Source of the DNA: Streptococcus ruminicola
GTDB lineage: Bacteria; Bacillota; Bacilli; Lactobacillales; Streptococcaceae
Assembly: GCF_011387195.1 (NCBI RefSeq)
Contig: NZ_CP046919.1
Location: forward strand, 248,001 to 312,000
Direction: 5' to 3'
DNA length: 64,000 nt
Under the pieces are notes generated by a model. It worked only from the letters and a program-made list of their open reading frames with translations. It ran no database searches and was not told the DNA's origin. Of this stretch, positions 1-8,896 are shown piece after piece. A program made the translations under genes and the position numbers. Each line of letters starts with the position of its first letter. The first letter of the stretch is position 1.

Positions 1-404
1 GCCTCCTGCCCTTGCTCAGGTAAATCCCCGATTGGGTTCTTAGCTCTTTAAAAAGGCTCCTTTTTCAAGGGGCCTTTTATCATAATAGTATTTTTATAAA
101 ATAAAAAACGCTCAACATAATTGAGTGAAATTTCATTGTTTTATAAGCTCCGAAACTTAATATTTTTGGTACCTTTTTAGTACCGTATACGTTTATAAAC
201 ACTTAATATATATATAAATTTTTAAAATTAAAATCCGTTAAAGCCTTATTTTAAAAGGTATTTGCTAATATCTTATATAATGTTTGGAAAATACGGTTTC
301 ACAAAATAAGAAATTGTATTTATTACAAGAAGTCATTTCGAGCAATCGAAATGGCTTTTTGTTTTTCCGTAAATAGGTCAACAAAAAAAGAGCTTACGCT
401 CTTT
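1..404. other. gene-free left edge with terminators
   Basis: About 400 bases without a supportable gene. The first 50 bases may be the end of a gene or RNA lying outside the window, since a terminator-like hairpin (AAAAGGC/GCCTTTT type, about 50-79) follows directly. I could not identify what it ends. The rest is very AT-rich and holds a short GGTACC/GTACC hairpin near 169-183, a TATAAT box at 276-281, and two more terminator hairpins described separately. Confidence 0.5.
276..361 (+). ncRNA. possible small RNA: -10 box plus strong terminator
   Basis: A TATAAT hexamer at 276-281 is followed about 50 bases later by a strong hairpin with a T-run at 330-361 (CATTTCGA / TCGAAATG arms around a GCAA loop, then CTTTTTG). 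No reading frame lies between, so a short transcript of roughly 70 nt from about 288 to 361 is possible. No clear -35 is visible, and the TTTAAG repeats of CiaR-controlled RNAs are absent, so this is a weak call. Confidence 0.3.
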
Positions 405-408
405 TTAT
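384..408 (-). terminator. terminator of the glucosaminidase gene
   Basis: AAAAAGAGC / GCTCTTTTT arms with a 4-base loop overlap the last codons and stop of the minus-strand gene that ends at 405. The minus-strand copy ends in a T-run. Confidence 0.75.
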
Positions 409-1163
409 CTAATATAAGCTAACCAAGCTTCGTCTTCCGCTAGAATATCTGAACTAGTGTATGAACCGCGGTATTTGTTCCAAACGTGGTTCGGATTAAC
501 GGTTTCAGTAGCTTGATTGGTTTGTTGAGTTTGGTTATCTTGTTCGGTAGTTTCTTGAGCTTCATCGGTTACCAACGGCTCATCGTAGCTTGTTAAGCCG
601 TATTGCTCAATTAAGGCATTTAACTTATCAGCGTAAGCAGTATCTGTGGCATAACGACCAGTCAGAGCTGCTGTGGCATCTTGATAGGAAGAGGTATTTG
701 ACTTCCAAGTATCCGCATAAAGATTCCAACTTAATAAATTAGCATAGTCATTGAGCGAATCTGCTAAGCTGTTGTATGAGCGAAAGGCTTGATCAATCTC
801 ATAAGTGTTTCCACTGCCATCATCTTCCCAAGTCTGCATGACGACTGAATTACCATTATAAGCCCCTTTTACTCCAAAGAAATTATAATAAGGTTCTTGG
901 CTAAGTGCTGATTGGCCACTACTTGATTCTAAAACAGCTTGAGCAATCATCACTGAAGCATAAAGGTTTCTTTCTTGACCAATTTGTCGAGCTGTTTCGC
1001 CAATACTTGTAATAAAATCAGCTGTCGCTGTTGGGGAAACTTGTCCTGATTCAGCAATAACAGCGTGAGCTGCATGTCTGAAAGTGAGGTTAATTCCCAA
1101 TGTTATACAAGTAACTAAGGTCGAACAAGCTAAAAAGAATTTTGTCACTTGCTTGTCTTTCAC
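405..1163 (-). CDS. secreted glucosaminidase-domain (GH73) autolysin
   Basis: A 252-residue peptidoglycan hydrolase of the GH73 / LytG-FlgJ type, which cuts glycan strands at N-acetylglucosamine. A basic start (KDKQVTK) and a hydrophobic stretch to about residue 25 form a signal peptide or anchor. The domain spans about residues 45-195. It has the family's catalytic-Glu segment MIAQAVLESSSGQSAL (about 72-87), the YYNFFGVKG motif (about 92-100) and the late YATDTAYADKL motif. A Gln/Thr-rich linker and a short tail follow; no cell-wall-binding repeats are seen. The start is GTG, chosen because AGGAGG lies four bases upstream and no ATG precedes the signal peptide. It is monocistronic with its own terminator. 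Family assignment is firm; its role in separation or turnover is inferred. Confidence 0.85.
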   Translation of the reverse strand: MKDKQVTKFFLACSTLVTCITLGINLTFRHAAHAVIAESGQVSPTATADFITSIGETARQIGQERNLYASVMIAQAVLESSSGQSALSQEPYYNFFGVKGAYNGNSVVMQTWEDDGSGNTYEIDQAFRSYNSLADSLNDYANLLSWNLYADTWKSNTSSYQDATAALTGRYATDTAYADKLNALIEQYGLTSYDEPLVTDEAQETTEQDNQTQQTNQATETVNPNHVWNKYRGSYTSSDILAEDEAWLAYIR

Positions 1164-1271
1164 GTGGCCTCCTAAAATGTAAGTGCTATCTTAACCCATT
1201 ATAGCAAAGTTTTCATAAGCTGGCAACGCGAGTTCCTGCTCTCAAAAATCAGCTTTTTACCACTTTCCTTA

Positions 1272-1306
1272 AAAAGAAAAGGCTTGAATCATTTGATTCA
1301 AACCTT
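1272..1306 (-). terminator. terminator after adcA
   Basis: AAAGG-TTGAATC / GATTCAA-CCTTT inverted repeat just past the adcA stop. In the minus orientation it is followed by a T-rich tract. Confidence 0.7.
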
Positions 1307-1314
1307 TAGTTATT

Positions 1315-2835
1315 TTAGTGAGCAACAAGGTGTTGGGCAATTTCTTGACCAGATTCTTTAGCTGGGAAGTAAGTTGGCCAATGTTCCATTTCTTTTAGAA
1401 TTTCGTCTTGGCTACTGTTACCCCAGAAGAGATGGAAGTGTTCAACGTCTGTTGATGTGATATTATGGTCGCTGAATTGAATGTATTTGAATTCGCCAGC
1501 ATCTTTGTCATCTGTTTCAAACAAATAACGAACACTACGGTTACCTTTCTTGTATTTCAAAATTTTGTGACCAACGTATTTGTAAGTGTAGGTATGTTTT
1601 TCACCATTTTGAACAAAAGTAACTTTGTTTTTCTTACCATCAATGATGATTTGTTCAACGTCCGTTTGGTAACCTTTTGTGTAATAGTCTTTTACTTCTT
1701 GAGCAGTTTGTTCACCTTTTGAAGCTTTGGCTTTATAATCCCAGACAGGATCAAGTGTACCATCAAGAAGGTATGGGTAAGCAGATTGCCATTTTCCTGT
1801 CCAATCACTTAATTTACGATCAGTAACGTCTTTATCTTTGAAATAGCCGTGCTGAACAGTTTTGGTGTCATCTGTTTCAGCTTTGATTTCTTTACCTTTG
1901 ACGTCAGTTGTCAATTTCAAAGCTTTCAGATTTTCTTTCATGACTGAGAAGTAATCTTCGCCAGCTTTGATTTGTTTGTTAGTTAAGCTTTCTAGCGGAT
2001 TTAAAACTTTTGTTTTTACACCAGCTTCATCTGCTAGCGTTGCAGCAACTTTACTTGACGCATTCTCTTCAAAATAAATGTATTTGATATCATATTTTTT
2101 AACGTATTTTGTAAGGCTTGCAATACGTTTTGCTGAAGGTTCTACTTCTGGTGAAATCCCAGCAATTGATATTTGGTTCAAACCATAATCAAGTGCTAAA
2201 TAACCAAAAGCAGCATGCTGCGTCACGAAGCTTTTTTGTTTGGCATTTGAAAGTCCATCTGTGTAGGCTTTATCTAAGTCATTGAGTTTTTCAATGTAAG
2301 CTGCGCTGTTGGCTTTAAAAGTATCAGCTTTATCAGGGTATTTAGCAACAAAAGCATCTCGGATATTTTCAACCAAGGTAACCGCACGTTTTGGTGAGAG
2401 CCAGACATGTGGGTCATATTCATGACTATGTCCTTCATGCTCGTCATGGTCTTCGCCTTCTTCTTCAGCTGTACCAGCCATGAGAAGCATATCTCCACTT
2501 GCTCGAACGATAGTTAGGTTATCAGAATTAATTGATTTTTTGACTTTCTTAACCCATGTTTCCATGCTATCATCCATGTAGACAAACATATCAGCATCTG
2601 AAATCGTAGCTACATTTTTTGTAGATGGTTCAAAATCATGCGGCTCAGTTCCTGCTTTAATCAGCATCGACACATCGGCTGAATCTCCTGTGACAGCTTT
2701 GGTGAACTCATAGACAGGATAAAAAGTTGTCACAACTTTAATCTTGTCATCTGCTGCAACTTGCTTGATATGGCTAACTTGCCATGCAAACAAAAGTGCA
2801 AGTAAATTTATGAACAAAAGAAATTTCTTCTTCAT
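1315..2835 (-). CDS. adcA: zinc-binding protein AdcA (ZnuA + ZinT domains)
   Basis: A 506-residue extracellular zinc receptor of the Adc ABC importer. Residues about 30-305 form the ZnuA-like (cluster A-I) domain, starting KVVTTFYPVYEFTKAV. It contains the His/Asp/Glu-rich metal loop EEEGEDHDEHEGHSHEYDPHVW (about 123-144) and further ligands in the TQHAAFGYLALDYGL segment. Residues about 325-506 form the ZinT-like domain (GYFKDKDV..LSDWTGKWQSAYPYL to the His-rich FSDHNI..EHFHLFWG end). The signal peptide (LLALLFAWQVSHIKQVAA) has Trp where a lipobox Cys would be, so it is probably not a lipoprotein. From memory, S. pyogenes AdcA shows the same trait. It stands alone with two AdcR boxes upstream, so zinc repression is expected. 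The adcRCB genes are not in this window. Confidence 0.95.
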   Translation of the reverse strand: MKKKFLLFINLLALLFAWQVSHIKQVAADDKIKVVTTFYPVYEFTKAVTGDSADVSMLIKAGTEPHDFEPSTKNVATISDADMFVYMDDSMETWVKKVKKSINSDNLTIVRASGDMLLMAGTAEEEGEDHDEHEGHSHEYDPHVWLSPKRAVTLVENIRDAFVAKYPDKADTFKANSAAYIEKLNDLDKAYTDGLSNAKQKSFVTQHAAFGYLALDYGLNQISIAGISPEVEPSAKRIASLTKYVKKYDIKYIYFEENASSKVAATLADEAGVKTKVLNPLESLTNKQIKAGEDYFSVMKENLKALKLTTDVKGKEIKAETDDTKTVQHGYFKDKDVTDRKLSDWTGKWQSAYPYLLDGTLDPVWDYKAKASKGEQTAQEVKDYYTKGYQTDVEQIIIDGKKNKVTFVQNGEKHTYTYKYVGHKILKYKKGNRSVRYLFETDDKDAGEFKYIQFSDHNITSTDVEHFHLFWGNSSQDEILKEMEHWPTYFPAKESGQEIAQHLVAH

Positions 2836-2849
2836 GATGGCTCCTTTTC

Positions 2850-2861
2850 TTAACTAGTTAA
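2850..2861. promoter_or_regulatory. AdcR operator 1 (zinc box)
   Basis: TTAACTAGTTAA, a perfect 12-bp palindrome matching the AdcR consensus TTAACYRGTTAA, 14 bases upstream of the adcA start. Zn-AdcR bound here would block transcription. Confidence 0.9.
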
Positions 2862-2869
2862 GTTAATAG

Positions 2870-2881
2870 TTTACCAGTAAA
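2870..2881. promoter_or_regulatory. probable AdcR operator 2
   Basis: TTTACCAGTAAA lies 8 bases from operator 1, starting 20 bp (about two helical turns) from it. It matches the AdcR consensus with one change in each half. Confidence 0.6.
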
Positions 2882-2930
2882 GTATATCTGAACTTTTAGT
2901 TTTTTGCAAGCATTTTTTGCTTAAAAAATA

Positions 2931-2959
2931 AAAATCCCTTGAAAAACTTCAAGGGATTG
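2931..2959 (-). terminator. terminator of the pepD-whiA-yvcK-rapZ operon
   Basis: AATCCCTTG / CAAGGGATT arms. On the minus strand the hairpin is followed by a T-rich run, just after the dipeptidase stop. Confidence 0.8.
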
Positions 2960-2964
2960 AACGA

Positions 2965-4362
2965 TTAGTCGCTTACTGAGAAACGGTTTGTCATGAGATT
3001 GCTTGCATCAAAAAGAATTTTATTCAAAAGTTTTTGAGTTTCTTCTTGGATGTAATCACTCATAGCTTGGTTTTCAGCATCGAAATCAACGCTTTCAGCA
3101 TTTGCCAAAGCACAATCAACACGTTTGATGCGTGCATGTCCAGCTGCCATTGTTTTTTCAACATAGGCTTCAATATCACCTTCGTGTTGGTGGAAATGTG
3201 GATCAGCAATCGCAGCAATCAAGCGGTTTGCCCAGTAGAACGAATCTGTTGAAACATTTTCGCCAGTATTTGCAAAATATCCTGGTGTTGTAGAAATTTG
3301 AGTAAAGAATGGCACCATTGTTCCAAAAGGCATTGAGCCATATGCCAACCATTGAATACCTGTTGTGTCGTGTGGTTGGTCTGGACGCAATTGAAGAATA
3401 GCTGTTTGGCTTGTGCGGTTGATACCGATTGTACGGAAGGTACGTTGGCTAACAGCATCACCTTCTGGTCCATATGGGTCAAATTCAGTATCTTGATAAT
3501 GATTGCTCAAGACATATTTCACATCTTCGACAGTAATTTTGCGGTATGGTTTTTGTGCCCATGGGATAAAGAAACTGCGTGGGTCTTGTTTGATTTCTGG
3601 ATTCAAGAAACGTTGCATTGCCCAAGCACGTGGAGTGTTGTAATGACGGTCTTTATCACGTTGACTACCAAAAGCATAGCGTGGATTGAAGTGTTCGTTT
3701 GAATATGTCAAATCCAAGTTATTATCTTCGATGAATTCACGCAAGTCACTTGAGTACATGTAATCATCAGGATTGTTAAATTCGAAATGATCAATACCAA
3801 GTTGGTTTGGATTTGTCACATAACAATCATCTGGCACACGACGAGCAATCCAGTGGTGGCCACCGACAGTTTCTAACCACCAAATTTCATCAACGTCTGA
3901 AATAGCCACACCATTTGATTCGTATGTTCCGTATTCTTCTAGGATAGCACCAAGGCGCTCTACCCCTTCACGCGCTGTGCGAACATATGGAAGCACCAAT
4001 GTTAGCATATCTTCTTCACCAATACCTGATTCAACGAGCGGGTCAGCACCCAAGACACGCGCATTTGTCGTGATGGTTTCTGTCTCACTCATGGCAACAT
4101 TGGCTTCGTTGATACCAGCTTCACCCCAAATACCATCTTTACGCAAAGCATCTGGCACTGATGTGTAGCGCATTGGGTTGTCTGGCAAATCGATTTCAAA
4201 TGAAGATAAAACTGATTTATAATGACGTGGTTGATCTTCTGGATTAACCACGATAAATTGTTTCGGTGTGAAATCACCACTTTGTGAATCTTCAGTTCGA
4301 GCAATGATGGTTGAACCATCATATGACGCTTTTTTACCGACAAGAATTGTAGTGCAACTCAT
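2965..4362 (-). CDS. pepD: C69-family dipeptidase (PepD/PepDA type)
   Basis: A 465-residue cytoplasmic dipeptidase of the Ntn-hydrolase C69 family. It has the conserved start [20 protein letters not shown], in which Cys3 would become the N-terminal nucleophile after removal of Met-Ser. Also seen are the [14 protein letters not shown] segment and the [29 protein letters not shown] core (about 298-330). No signal peptide is present, and length fits lactobacillar and streptococcal PepD. The ATG has a strong GAGGAG site upstream. It lies 18 bases after whiA in the same direction, so it is the last gene of the rapZ-yvcK-whiA operon. Role: release of amino acids from dipeptides. Family certain; exact substrate range unknown. 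Confidence 0.88.
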   Translation of the reverse strand: MSCTTILVGKKASYDGSTIIARTEDSQSGDFTPKQFIVVNPEDQPRHYKSVLSSFEIDLPDNPMRYTSVPDALRKDGIWGEAGINEANVAMSETETITTNARVLGADPLVESGIGEEDMLTLVLPYVRTAREGVERLGAILEEYGTYESNGVAISDVDEIWWLETVGGHHWIARRVPDDCYVTNPNQLGIDHFEFNNPDDYMYSSDLREFIEDNNLDLTYSNEHFNPRYAFGSQRDKDRHYNTPRAWAMQRFLNPEIKQDPRSFFIPWAQKPYRKITVEDVKYVLSNHYQDTEFDPYGPEGDAVSQRTFRTIGINRTSQTAILQLRPDQPHDTTGIQWLAYGSMPFGTMVPFFTQISTTPGYFANTGENVSTDSFYWANRLIAAIADPHFHQHEGDIEAYVEKTMAAGHARIKRVDCALANAESVDFDAENQAMSDYIQEETQKLLNKILFDASNLMTNRFSVSD

Positions 4363-4380
4363 AATAAACTCTCCTCTTTC

Positions 4381-5292
4381 TTATAATTCATTTGCAATTT
4401 TATTGATTTTACGCAATCGATGATTGACACCGCTCTTGGTCAAAGTTCCTTCCAAATGGTCTGCAATTTGCTGAATCGAGTAATCAGGATTTTCTACACG
4501 AATCTTAGCCACTTGTTGCAATTCAATTGGTAAGGTCTCAAGTCCAACGGTATCCATAATTTTAATGATATTATTGATAGTCTTCATGCTGGCTGTCACG
4601 GTTTTTGCAATGTTAGCTGTTTCCGCATTATTGGCACGGTTAACGTCATTGCGCGTCTCACGCATAATCTTAACTTCTTCAAAGCTTTCTTTACATTCCA
4701 TCGCTCCGATGACAATCAAGAAATCCATGATATCTTCAGCCTTTTGCAAATAGGTCACTGCTCCATTTTTATGTTCAATAACCTTGGCATCAAGGATAAA
4801 TTTTCGCATCAAGTTTGCCAAATCTTCGGCGTGGTCTTGATAAACGGAAAAAATTTCCAGTTGGTATTTTCCTGACTCTGGGTCACGAATGGTCCCAGTC
4901 GCCAAGAAAGCACCACGCAGATAAGCACGTCCCTTGTCATCATCTTCTAGGATACTTGGGGTAATTCCCATTTCAATCCCAAAGAAAGAATCAGCCAGCT
5001 GCAAGTCGTTCAAAATTTCTCTGACATTTTTGGCAACAAAAACAGTATAAACACGATTCTTACGTAGATTTGTCTTTTGATGATACTTGATTTCAGGCTG
5101 GACGTGGTAAATCGTTTCAATCAGTTCATAGATATGACGGGCTACCTTGGCATTTTCTGTTGTGATTGACAAGGTCAGTCCAGCACCTGTTAAGCCGAGG
5201 CTTCCTGACATTTTGATAATAGCTGATAATTCACTCTTATCAAATCGCGATAAATTCAACAATTCTTCTTTAACTTTTACTGTAAAACTCAT
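4381..5292 (-). CDS. whiA: DNA-binding protein WhiA
   Basis: A 303-residue WhiA protein. The N-terminal two-thirds is a degenerate LAGLIDADG homing-endonuclease fold ([29 protein letters not shown]..., and [22 protein letters not shown] at about 128-149). The C-terminal part is a helix-turn-helix (about residues 250-300: [39 protein letters not shown]). In Firmicutes WhiA affects cell division and chromosome segregation rather than sporulation. Its start overlaps the yvcK stop by 4 bases (ATGA), so the two are translationally coupled. Confidence 0.95.
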   Translation of the reverse strand: MSFTVKVKEELLNLSRFDKSELSAIIKMSGSLGLTGAGLTLSITTENAKVARHIYELIETIYHVQPEIKYHQKTNLRKNRVYTVFVAKNVREILNDLQLADSFFGIEMGITPSILEDDDKGRAYLRGAFLATGTIRDPESGKYQLEIFSVYQDHAEDLANLMRKFILDAKVIEHKNGAVTYLQKAEDIMDFLIVIGAMECKESFEEVKIMRETRNDVNRANNAETANIAKTVTASMKTINNIIKIMDTVGLETLPIELQQVAKIRVENPDYSIQQIADHLEGTLTKSGVNHRLRKINKIANEL

Positions 5293-6266
5293 CGCTTCTT
5301 CACCCTCACAAGGTTCATTAATTCTTCAACGACATAGTCGCCATTGTGAAAAGCTCCGCCATTTTCCAAACGAAGAAAATCAGATGAAATCACTCGTTTG
5401 ACTTGCTTACGAAGTCCTGCAAAATCATGTTCAACTTGAACCAAGTATTCATCAAATTTATTGTGGTCCATGTAATCTTGCGGCACTTTTTGAATATTGA
5501 CGAGAACCGTATCAATAACATCTTTACCAAGATGACGATTGAGCACTTCGACGTGGTCAGCATCCGTGAAATGTTCGGTTTCACCATATTGTGTCATGAT
5601 GTTACAAACATAAGCAACTTCAGCTTTGGTATCAATAAGTGCCTGCTTGATTTCAGGAATAACCAAATTTGGCAAAATTGATGTAAACAAAGAACCAGGT
5701 CCAAGGACAATCATGTCACTATCCATGATTGCATCAACTACTTTGCGACTGGCAGTTGGTTCGTCATCATTGTAAGTATTGGTCACATAAACATGGTCAA
5801 TCATTCCTTGATAACCAGCGATATGACTCTCACCAGCGACTTCATAGCCATCTTTAAAAACAGCATGCAAGGTCAATGGGTTTTCACTTGCTGGGTAAAT
5901 TTTCCCTGTAACGTGAAAGAATTTTGTCAAAATCTGCATAGCGCTGTAAGTAGAACCTTCCATTTCAGCGATTCCTGAAATGATAAGATTTCCAAGAGGG
6001 TGGCCAGCAAGCGGACCATCTCCTTGCGCAAAGCGATATTGAAAGACTTTTTCGTAAAACTTAGGCATATCACTCATAGCCACGAGAACATTTCTAAGGT
6101 CTCCTGGTGGTGTCAGTTGCATAACCGAACGCAGGGCTCCTGAACTGCCTCCATCATCAGCAACCGTTACGATGGCTGTAATATCGACCTCTTCGTGTCT
6201 CAAACTATTTAAAATGACGGGAATCCCTGTTCCTCCACCGATAACGGTAATTTTAGGTTTTCTCAT
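5289..6266 (-). CDS. yvcK: YvcK-family gluconeogenesis / morphogenesis factor
   Basis: A 325-residue YvcK (CofD-like) protein with a Rossmann-type nucleotide-sugar-binding fold. The start [21 protein letters not shown] gives the glycine-rich loop. Other hallmarks are [13 protein letters not shown] (about 34-46), [12 protein letters not shown] and the [14 protein letters not shown] motif (about 188-201). In Bacillus and related bacteria YvcK binds UDP-sugars and is needed for growth on gluconeogenic carbon sources and for cell shape. It overlaps rapZ upstream and whiA downstream by 4 bases each, the classic Firmicute yvcJ-yvcK-yvcL order. Confidence 0.95.
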   Translation of the reverse strand: MRKPKITVIGGGTGIPVILNSLRHEEVDITAIVTVADDGGSSGALRSVMQLTPPGDLRNVLVAMSDMPKFYEKVFQYRFAQGDGPLAGHPLGNLIISGIAEMEGSTYSAMQILTKFFHVTGKIYPASENPLTLHAVFKDGYEVAGESHIAGYQGMIDHVYVTNTYNDDEPTASRKVVDAIMDSDMIVLGPGSLFTSILPNLVIPEIKQALIDTKAEVAYVCNIMTQYGETEHFTDADHVEVLNRHLGKDVIDTVLVNIQKVPQDYMDHNKFDEYLVQVEHDFAGLRKQVKRVISSDFLRLENGGAFHNGDYVVEELMNLVRVKKR

Positions 6267-7153
6267 GAACGGTTCACAGTCTCCTTGCGACGATTTTTAT
6301 CGCGGTGGGTTTCATTAACCACCCAGTCCGCTTTTAGCTCTTCAGCCAAGCGATGAGCAAAGGCAACACTTCGGTGTTGACCACCTGTACAACCAATAGC
6401 AATAGTCAATACAGATTTTCCTTCTTTTTTGTAGCCTGGCAAAATAGGTTTAATGAGGCCAATCAAATGTTGGTAGAAATCTTCTGATTCCTCATGATTC
6501 ATGACATAATCATAAACATCTTTTTCAAGACCTGTTTGATTGCGAAGTTCTGGTTTGTAGTATGGATTTGGCAAGAAACGTACGTCAAATACCAAGTCTG
6601 CATCGAGTGGTAGGCCATATTTGAAACCAAAACTCATGACTTCAATACGAAATGAGGCTTGATTTTCATCACTTGAAAATTGTTCAGAAATTGTCTTACG
6701 CAATTGACGAGGGGTTAATTCTGTTGTATCAACCACATTTTGACTCAAATTTTTCAAAGGCGCAAGCAATTCACGTTCTAACTTGATTCCGTCTAAAATA
6801 CGTCCATCAGCTGCTAATGGGTGACTACGACGTGTTTCTTTATAACGAGCTACCAGTTCGCCATCTGTTGCATCCAAGAAAAGAATCTTGAAGTCAATTT
6901 TTGGATTTGAATCAATTTTATCTAAAACAGAAGTAATTTCGTTGAAGAAGAGACGACTACGCATGTCCACCACAAGAGCAACACGATTATTGTCACTTGT
7001 TTTTTCAACTAATTCAATAAATTTTGGCACCAAAGTTGGTGGCATGTTATCGATGGTAAAATACCCTAAATCTTCAAAGGATTGAATGGCAACTGTCTTA
7101 CCAGCACCGCTCATCCCAGTTACAATAACTAAGTTAATCTCTTTATCAGACAT
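6263..7153 (-). CDS. rapZ: RapZ/YvcJ-family nucleotide-binding protein
   Basis: A 296-residue P-loop protein. Walker A is GMSGAGKT at about residues 13-20, followed by the family's [12 protein letters not shown] motif. The C-terminal half has the conserved [19 protein letters not shown] and the basic DKNRRKETV end. In E. coli RapZ guides RNase E to the GlmZ small RNA. Firmicute YvcJ has nucleotide-binding activity with a less clear role (envelope precursors or competence), so the RNase-adapter role is not assumed here. The start overlaps the upstream gene by 8 bases. Confidence 0.93.
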   Translation of the reverse strand: MSDKEINLVIVTGMSGAGKTVAIQSFEDLGYFTIDNMPPTLVPKFIELVEKTSDNNRVALVVDMRSRLFFNEITSVLDKIDSNPKIDFKILFLDATDGELVARYKETRRSHPLAADGRILDGIKLERELLAPLKNLSQNVVDTTELTPRQLRKTISEQFSSDENQASFRIEVMSFGFKYGLPLDADLVFDVRFLPNPYYKPELRNQTGLEKDVYDYVMNHEESEDFYQHLIGLIKPILPGYKKEGKSVLTIAIGCTGGQHRSVAFAHRLAEELKADWVVNETHRDKNRRKETVNRS

Positions 7154-7916
7154 TTTCTTCGCTCCTTCTCATTTTTTCAATTTGTCCCACTAAACGTGCC
7201 TGTTCTTCCTGCATACTCACTAATTGTTTTGTCAAAGAAGCTAACATTTCCGTTTGTAATTTCTGAATTTCTAGTAAATCCGACTGGTCTTGCTGAACCA
7301 AGTGATCCAATTTTGTATGTAACAATCGAATTCCTTCTTCTGATACCTTGTTAACATTGTAATCATTTTTGGCTTGCAAGCGATCATAATCTGAAGCACG
7401 GTTCTGACTCATCATAATCAAAGGGGCTTGAATCGCTGCCAGCGTTGACAAAGCAAGGTTTAGCAAGATGAAGGGATATTTGTCAAATACAATGCCAAAA
7501 GGCTTCACAACATTTAAAGCCATCCAAACTCCCATAAAGCAGATAAAAGTGATAATGAACGTCCATGACCCGCCAAAACGAGCTACATCATCAGCAATTT
7601 TTTGTCCAAAGGTGATTTTTCTGTCCAATTGGTCTTGGACATCTAAAGCCGTATACCCTTGGTGCTTAGTCGCATCGTAGACAGCTTCACGGACATAATC
7701 ATTTTTACGATTGGCTTTATCAATAATCTCCTCTAAAAAAAGAAGACGATAGTAAGTCAGATTCTTATGGCTAATAAAGGCACCACTAGCAATATCAGGA
7801 TGCTGCTTTTTGATAATCTCTTGTAATCTAATATCCAGAGAATCGATGATAACTCCCTCTTCAATTGGATAATCGTGATGATCAATGCTATCTTGCATTA
7901 GCTGTTTTTGACTCAT
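7146..7916 (-). CDS. DUF1003 membrane protein
   Basis: A 256-residue protein of the DUF1003 family. Two adjacent membrane helices lie in the middle ([20 protein letters not shown] and [22 protein letters not shown]), ending in the typical [13 protein letters not shown] motif. A soluble N-terminal region precedes them and a coiled-coil tail follows ([35 protein letters not shown]). The start is the ATG at 7916 ([10 protein letters not shown]) because AGAAGGA lies just upstream; a longer frame lacks a site. It is the first gene of the rapZ-yvcK-whiA-pepD operon. Function is not known; some family members are annotated as cyclic-nucleotide-like or magnesium-related without proof. Confidence 0.8.
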   Translation of the reverse strand: MSQKQLMQDSIDHHDYPIEEGVIIDSLDIRLQEIIKKQHPDIASGAFISHKNLTYYRLLFLEEIIDKANRKNDYVREAVYDATKHQGYTALDVQDQLDRKITFGQKIADDVARFGGSWTFIITFICFMGVWMALNVVKPFGIVFDKYPFILLNLALSTLAAIQAPLIMMSQNRASDYDRLQAKNDYNVNKVSEEGIRLLHTKLDHLVQQDQSDLLEIQKLQTEMLASLTKQLVSMQEEQARLVGQIEKMRRSEENV

Positions 7917-7959
7917 AAGATCCTTCTTTCTGTCTGTTCCATTATACCAGAAATAAAAC

Positions 7960-7986
7960 AAAAAAGCTGACTTCTCAGCTCTTTTC
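7960..7986 (-). terminator. terminator of the TetR gene
   Basis: AGCTGA / TCAGCT arms. On the minus strand the hairpin is followed by TTTTTTG, just past the TetR stop at 7989. Confidence 0.7.
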
Positions 7987-7988
7987 TA

Positions 7989-8600
7989 CTAATCTTCTCG
8001 GTCGATGATGACGCCCATAACAGTAAGGTGGCCATTACTAACCAAGGTCAAAACCAAGCGGGCTAGTTCTTTTGCTGGCATTGAAAAATTTGACTTAATC
8101 CACCAAAGTAAAGTCCCTGAAAAAATACTGGTCAGATAGGCCACGATAAATTCTGTTGGCACTTGCTCGCCAGATTCAGTGACATTTAGTTTCGCAAGCA
8201 AATGATCATATTTTTCATGTACCAAACTTCCAAATTCTTCTTGCATGACTTCCTGAGAAATGCTTTTTAGAACAATTTTAGCAATCGCAGCATTTTTCTC
8301 CAATCCATGATAAAAGTCCGTTAAAAGTTTCTCAGCTCGTTTAACTTTTACGCGTTCACCATTTGTAATCTGTGCTGCATCAATCATGTCAGACATTTGC
8401 TCTAGAACTTGTTGCTGAATCCCTTTTTGAAGGTCATCTTTGTCCGCATAATGTGCATAAAAAGTGGCACGATTAATCATGGCTTCATCAGCAATATCTT
8501 GTACCGTAATTTTCTCATAAGGTTTCTCGCTGAGAAGTTTGGCAAAGGCATCAAAAATCAATTTTTCTGTTCTCAAATAACGAATATCAGTAAGTTTCAT
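7989..8600 (-). CDS. TetR-family repressor of the dehydratase-like operon
   Basis: A 203-residue TetR/AcrR regulator. The N-terminal helix-turn-helix is typical (LIFDAFAKLLSEKPYEKITVQDIADEAMINRATFYAHYADKDDLQKGI, about 14-61). The ligand-binding part is of the TetR_C type with the INSIDE-like FIVAYLTSIFSGTLLWWIKS. The ATG follows a GGAGG site. It is transcribed away from the activase/dehydratase operon that starts at 8897, and the shared intergenic region carries two similar palindromes, so it most likely controls that operon and itself. The ligand is unknown. Confidence 0.85.
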   Translation of the reverse strand: MKLTDIRYLRTEKLIFDAFAKLLSEKPYEKITVQDIADEAMINRATFYAHYADKDDLQKGIQQQVLEQMSDMIDAAQITNGERVKVKRAEKLLTDFYHGLEKNAAIAKIVLKSISQEVMQEEFGSLVHEKYDHLLAKLNVTESGEQVPTEFIVAYLTSIFSGTLLWWIKSNFSMPAKELARLVLTLVSNGHLTVMGVIIDRED

Positions 8601-8640
8601 GAGCTATTCCTCCGAGATAAACAACAGATTGTCGGGAATG

Positions 8641-8656
8641 TGTTGCTTAAACAACA
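8641..8656. promoter_or_regulatory. TetR operator copy 1
   Basis: TGTTGCTTAAACAACA, a 16-bp inverted repeat with one mismatched pair, 41 bases upstream of the TetR start. It shares TGTTGnnTAnnCAACA with the copy at 8723. Confidence 0.7.
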
Positions 8657-8675
8657 CAAGTTAAAAAATTAGCGA

Positions 8676-8703
8676 TTGCAATTGACAATGAGTGTTTTAT
8701 AAT
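8676..8703 (+). promoter_or_regulatory. promoter of the activase/dehydratase operon
   Basis: TTGCAA at 8676-8681, a 16-base spacer and TATAAT at 8698-8703. It lies between the two operator copies, as expected for repression by the divergent TetR protein. Confidence 0.6.
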
Positions 8704-8722
8704 ACTATTATAACAAACACTC

Positions 8723-8738
8723 TGTTGAATAAGCAACA
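8723..8738. promoter_or_regulatory. TetR operator copy 2
   Basis: TGTTGAATAAGCAACA, sharing both five-base arms (TGTTG/CAACA) and the central TA with the copy at 8641. It would sit just downstream of the transcription start of the plus-strand promoter. Confidence 0.7.
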
Positions 8739-8896
8739 TTCTGTTGTGACATTAACAGCGTGTGAGATAAGTAAGAAAGGATTGAAATAGTGTTAAAGAA
8801 CTGTCGACGTAACTACATTATTCGTTGCTAGATAATGAGTCATTTTTAGGAATGATATTTATCTACTACCTTCTAACACTTTTAGGTTTTTTATTA

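Noticed and set aside
1..50. Open codons at the left edge as the end of a protein
   Set aside because: Two frames stay open for 14-17 codons and neither matches anything I recognise; too short to assign.
8742..8758. TGTTG..AACA at 8742 as a third TetR operator
   Set aside because: Arm spacing and centre differ from the two matched copies.
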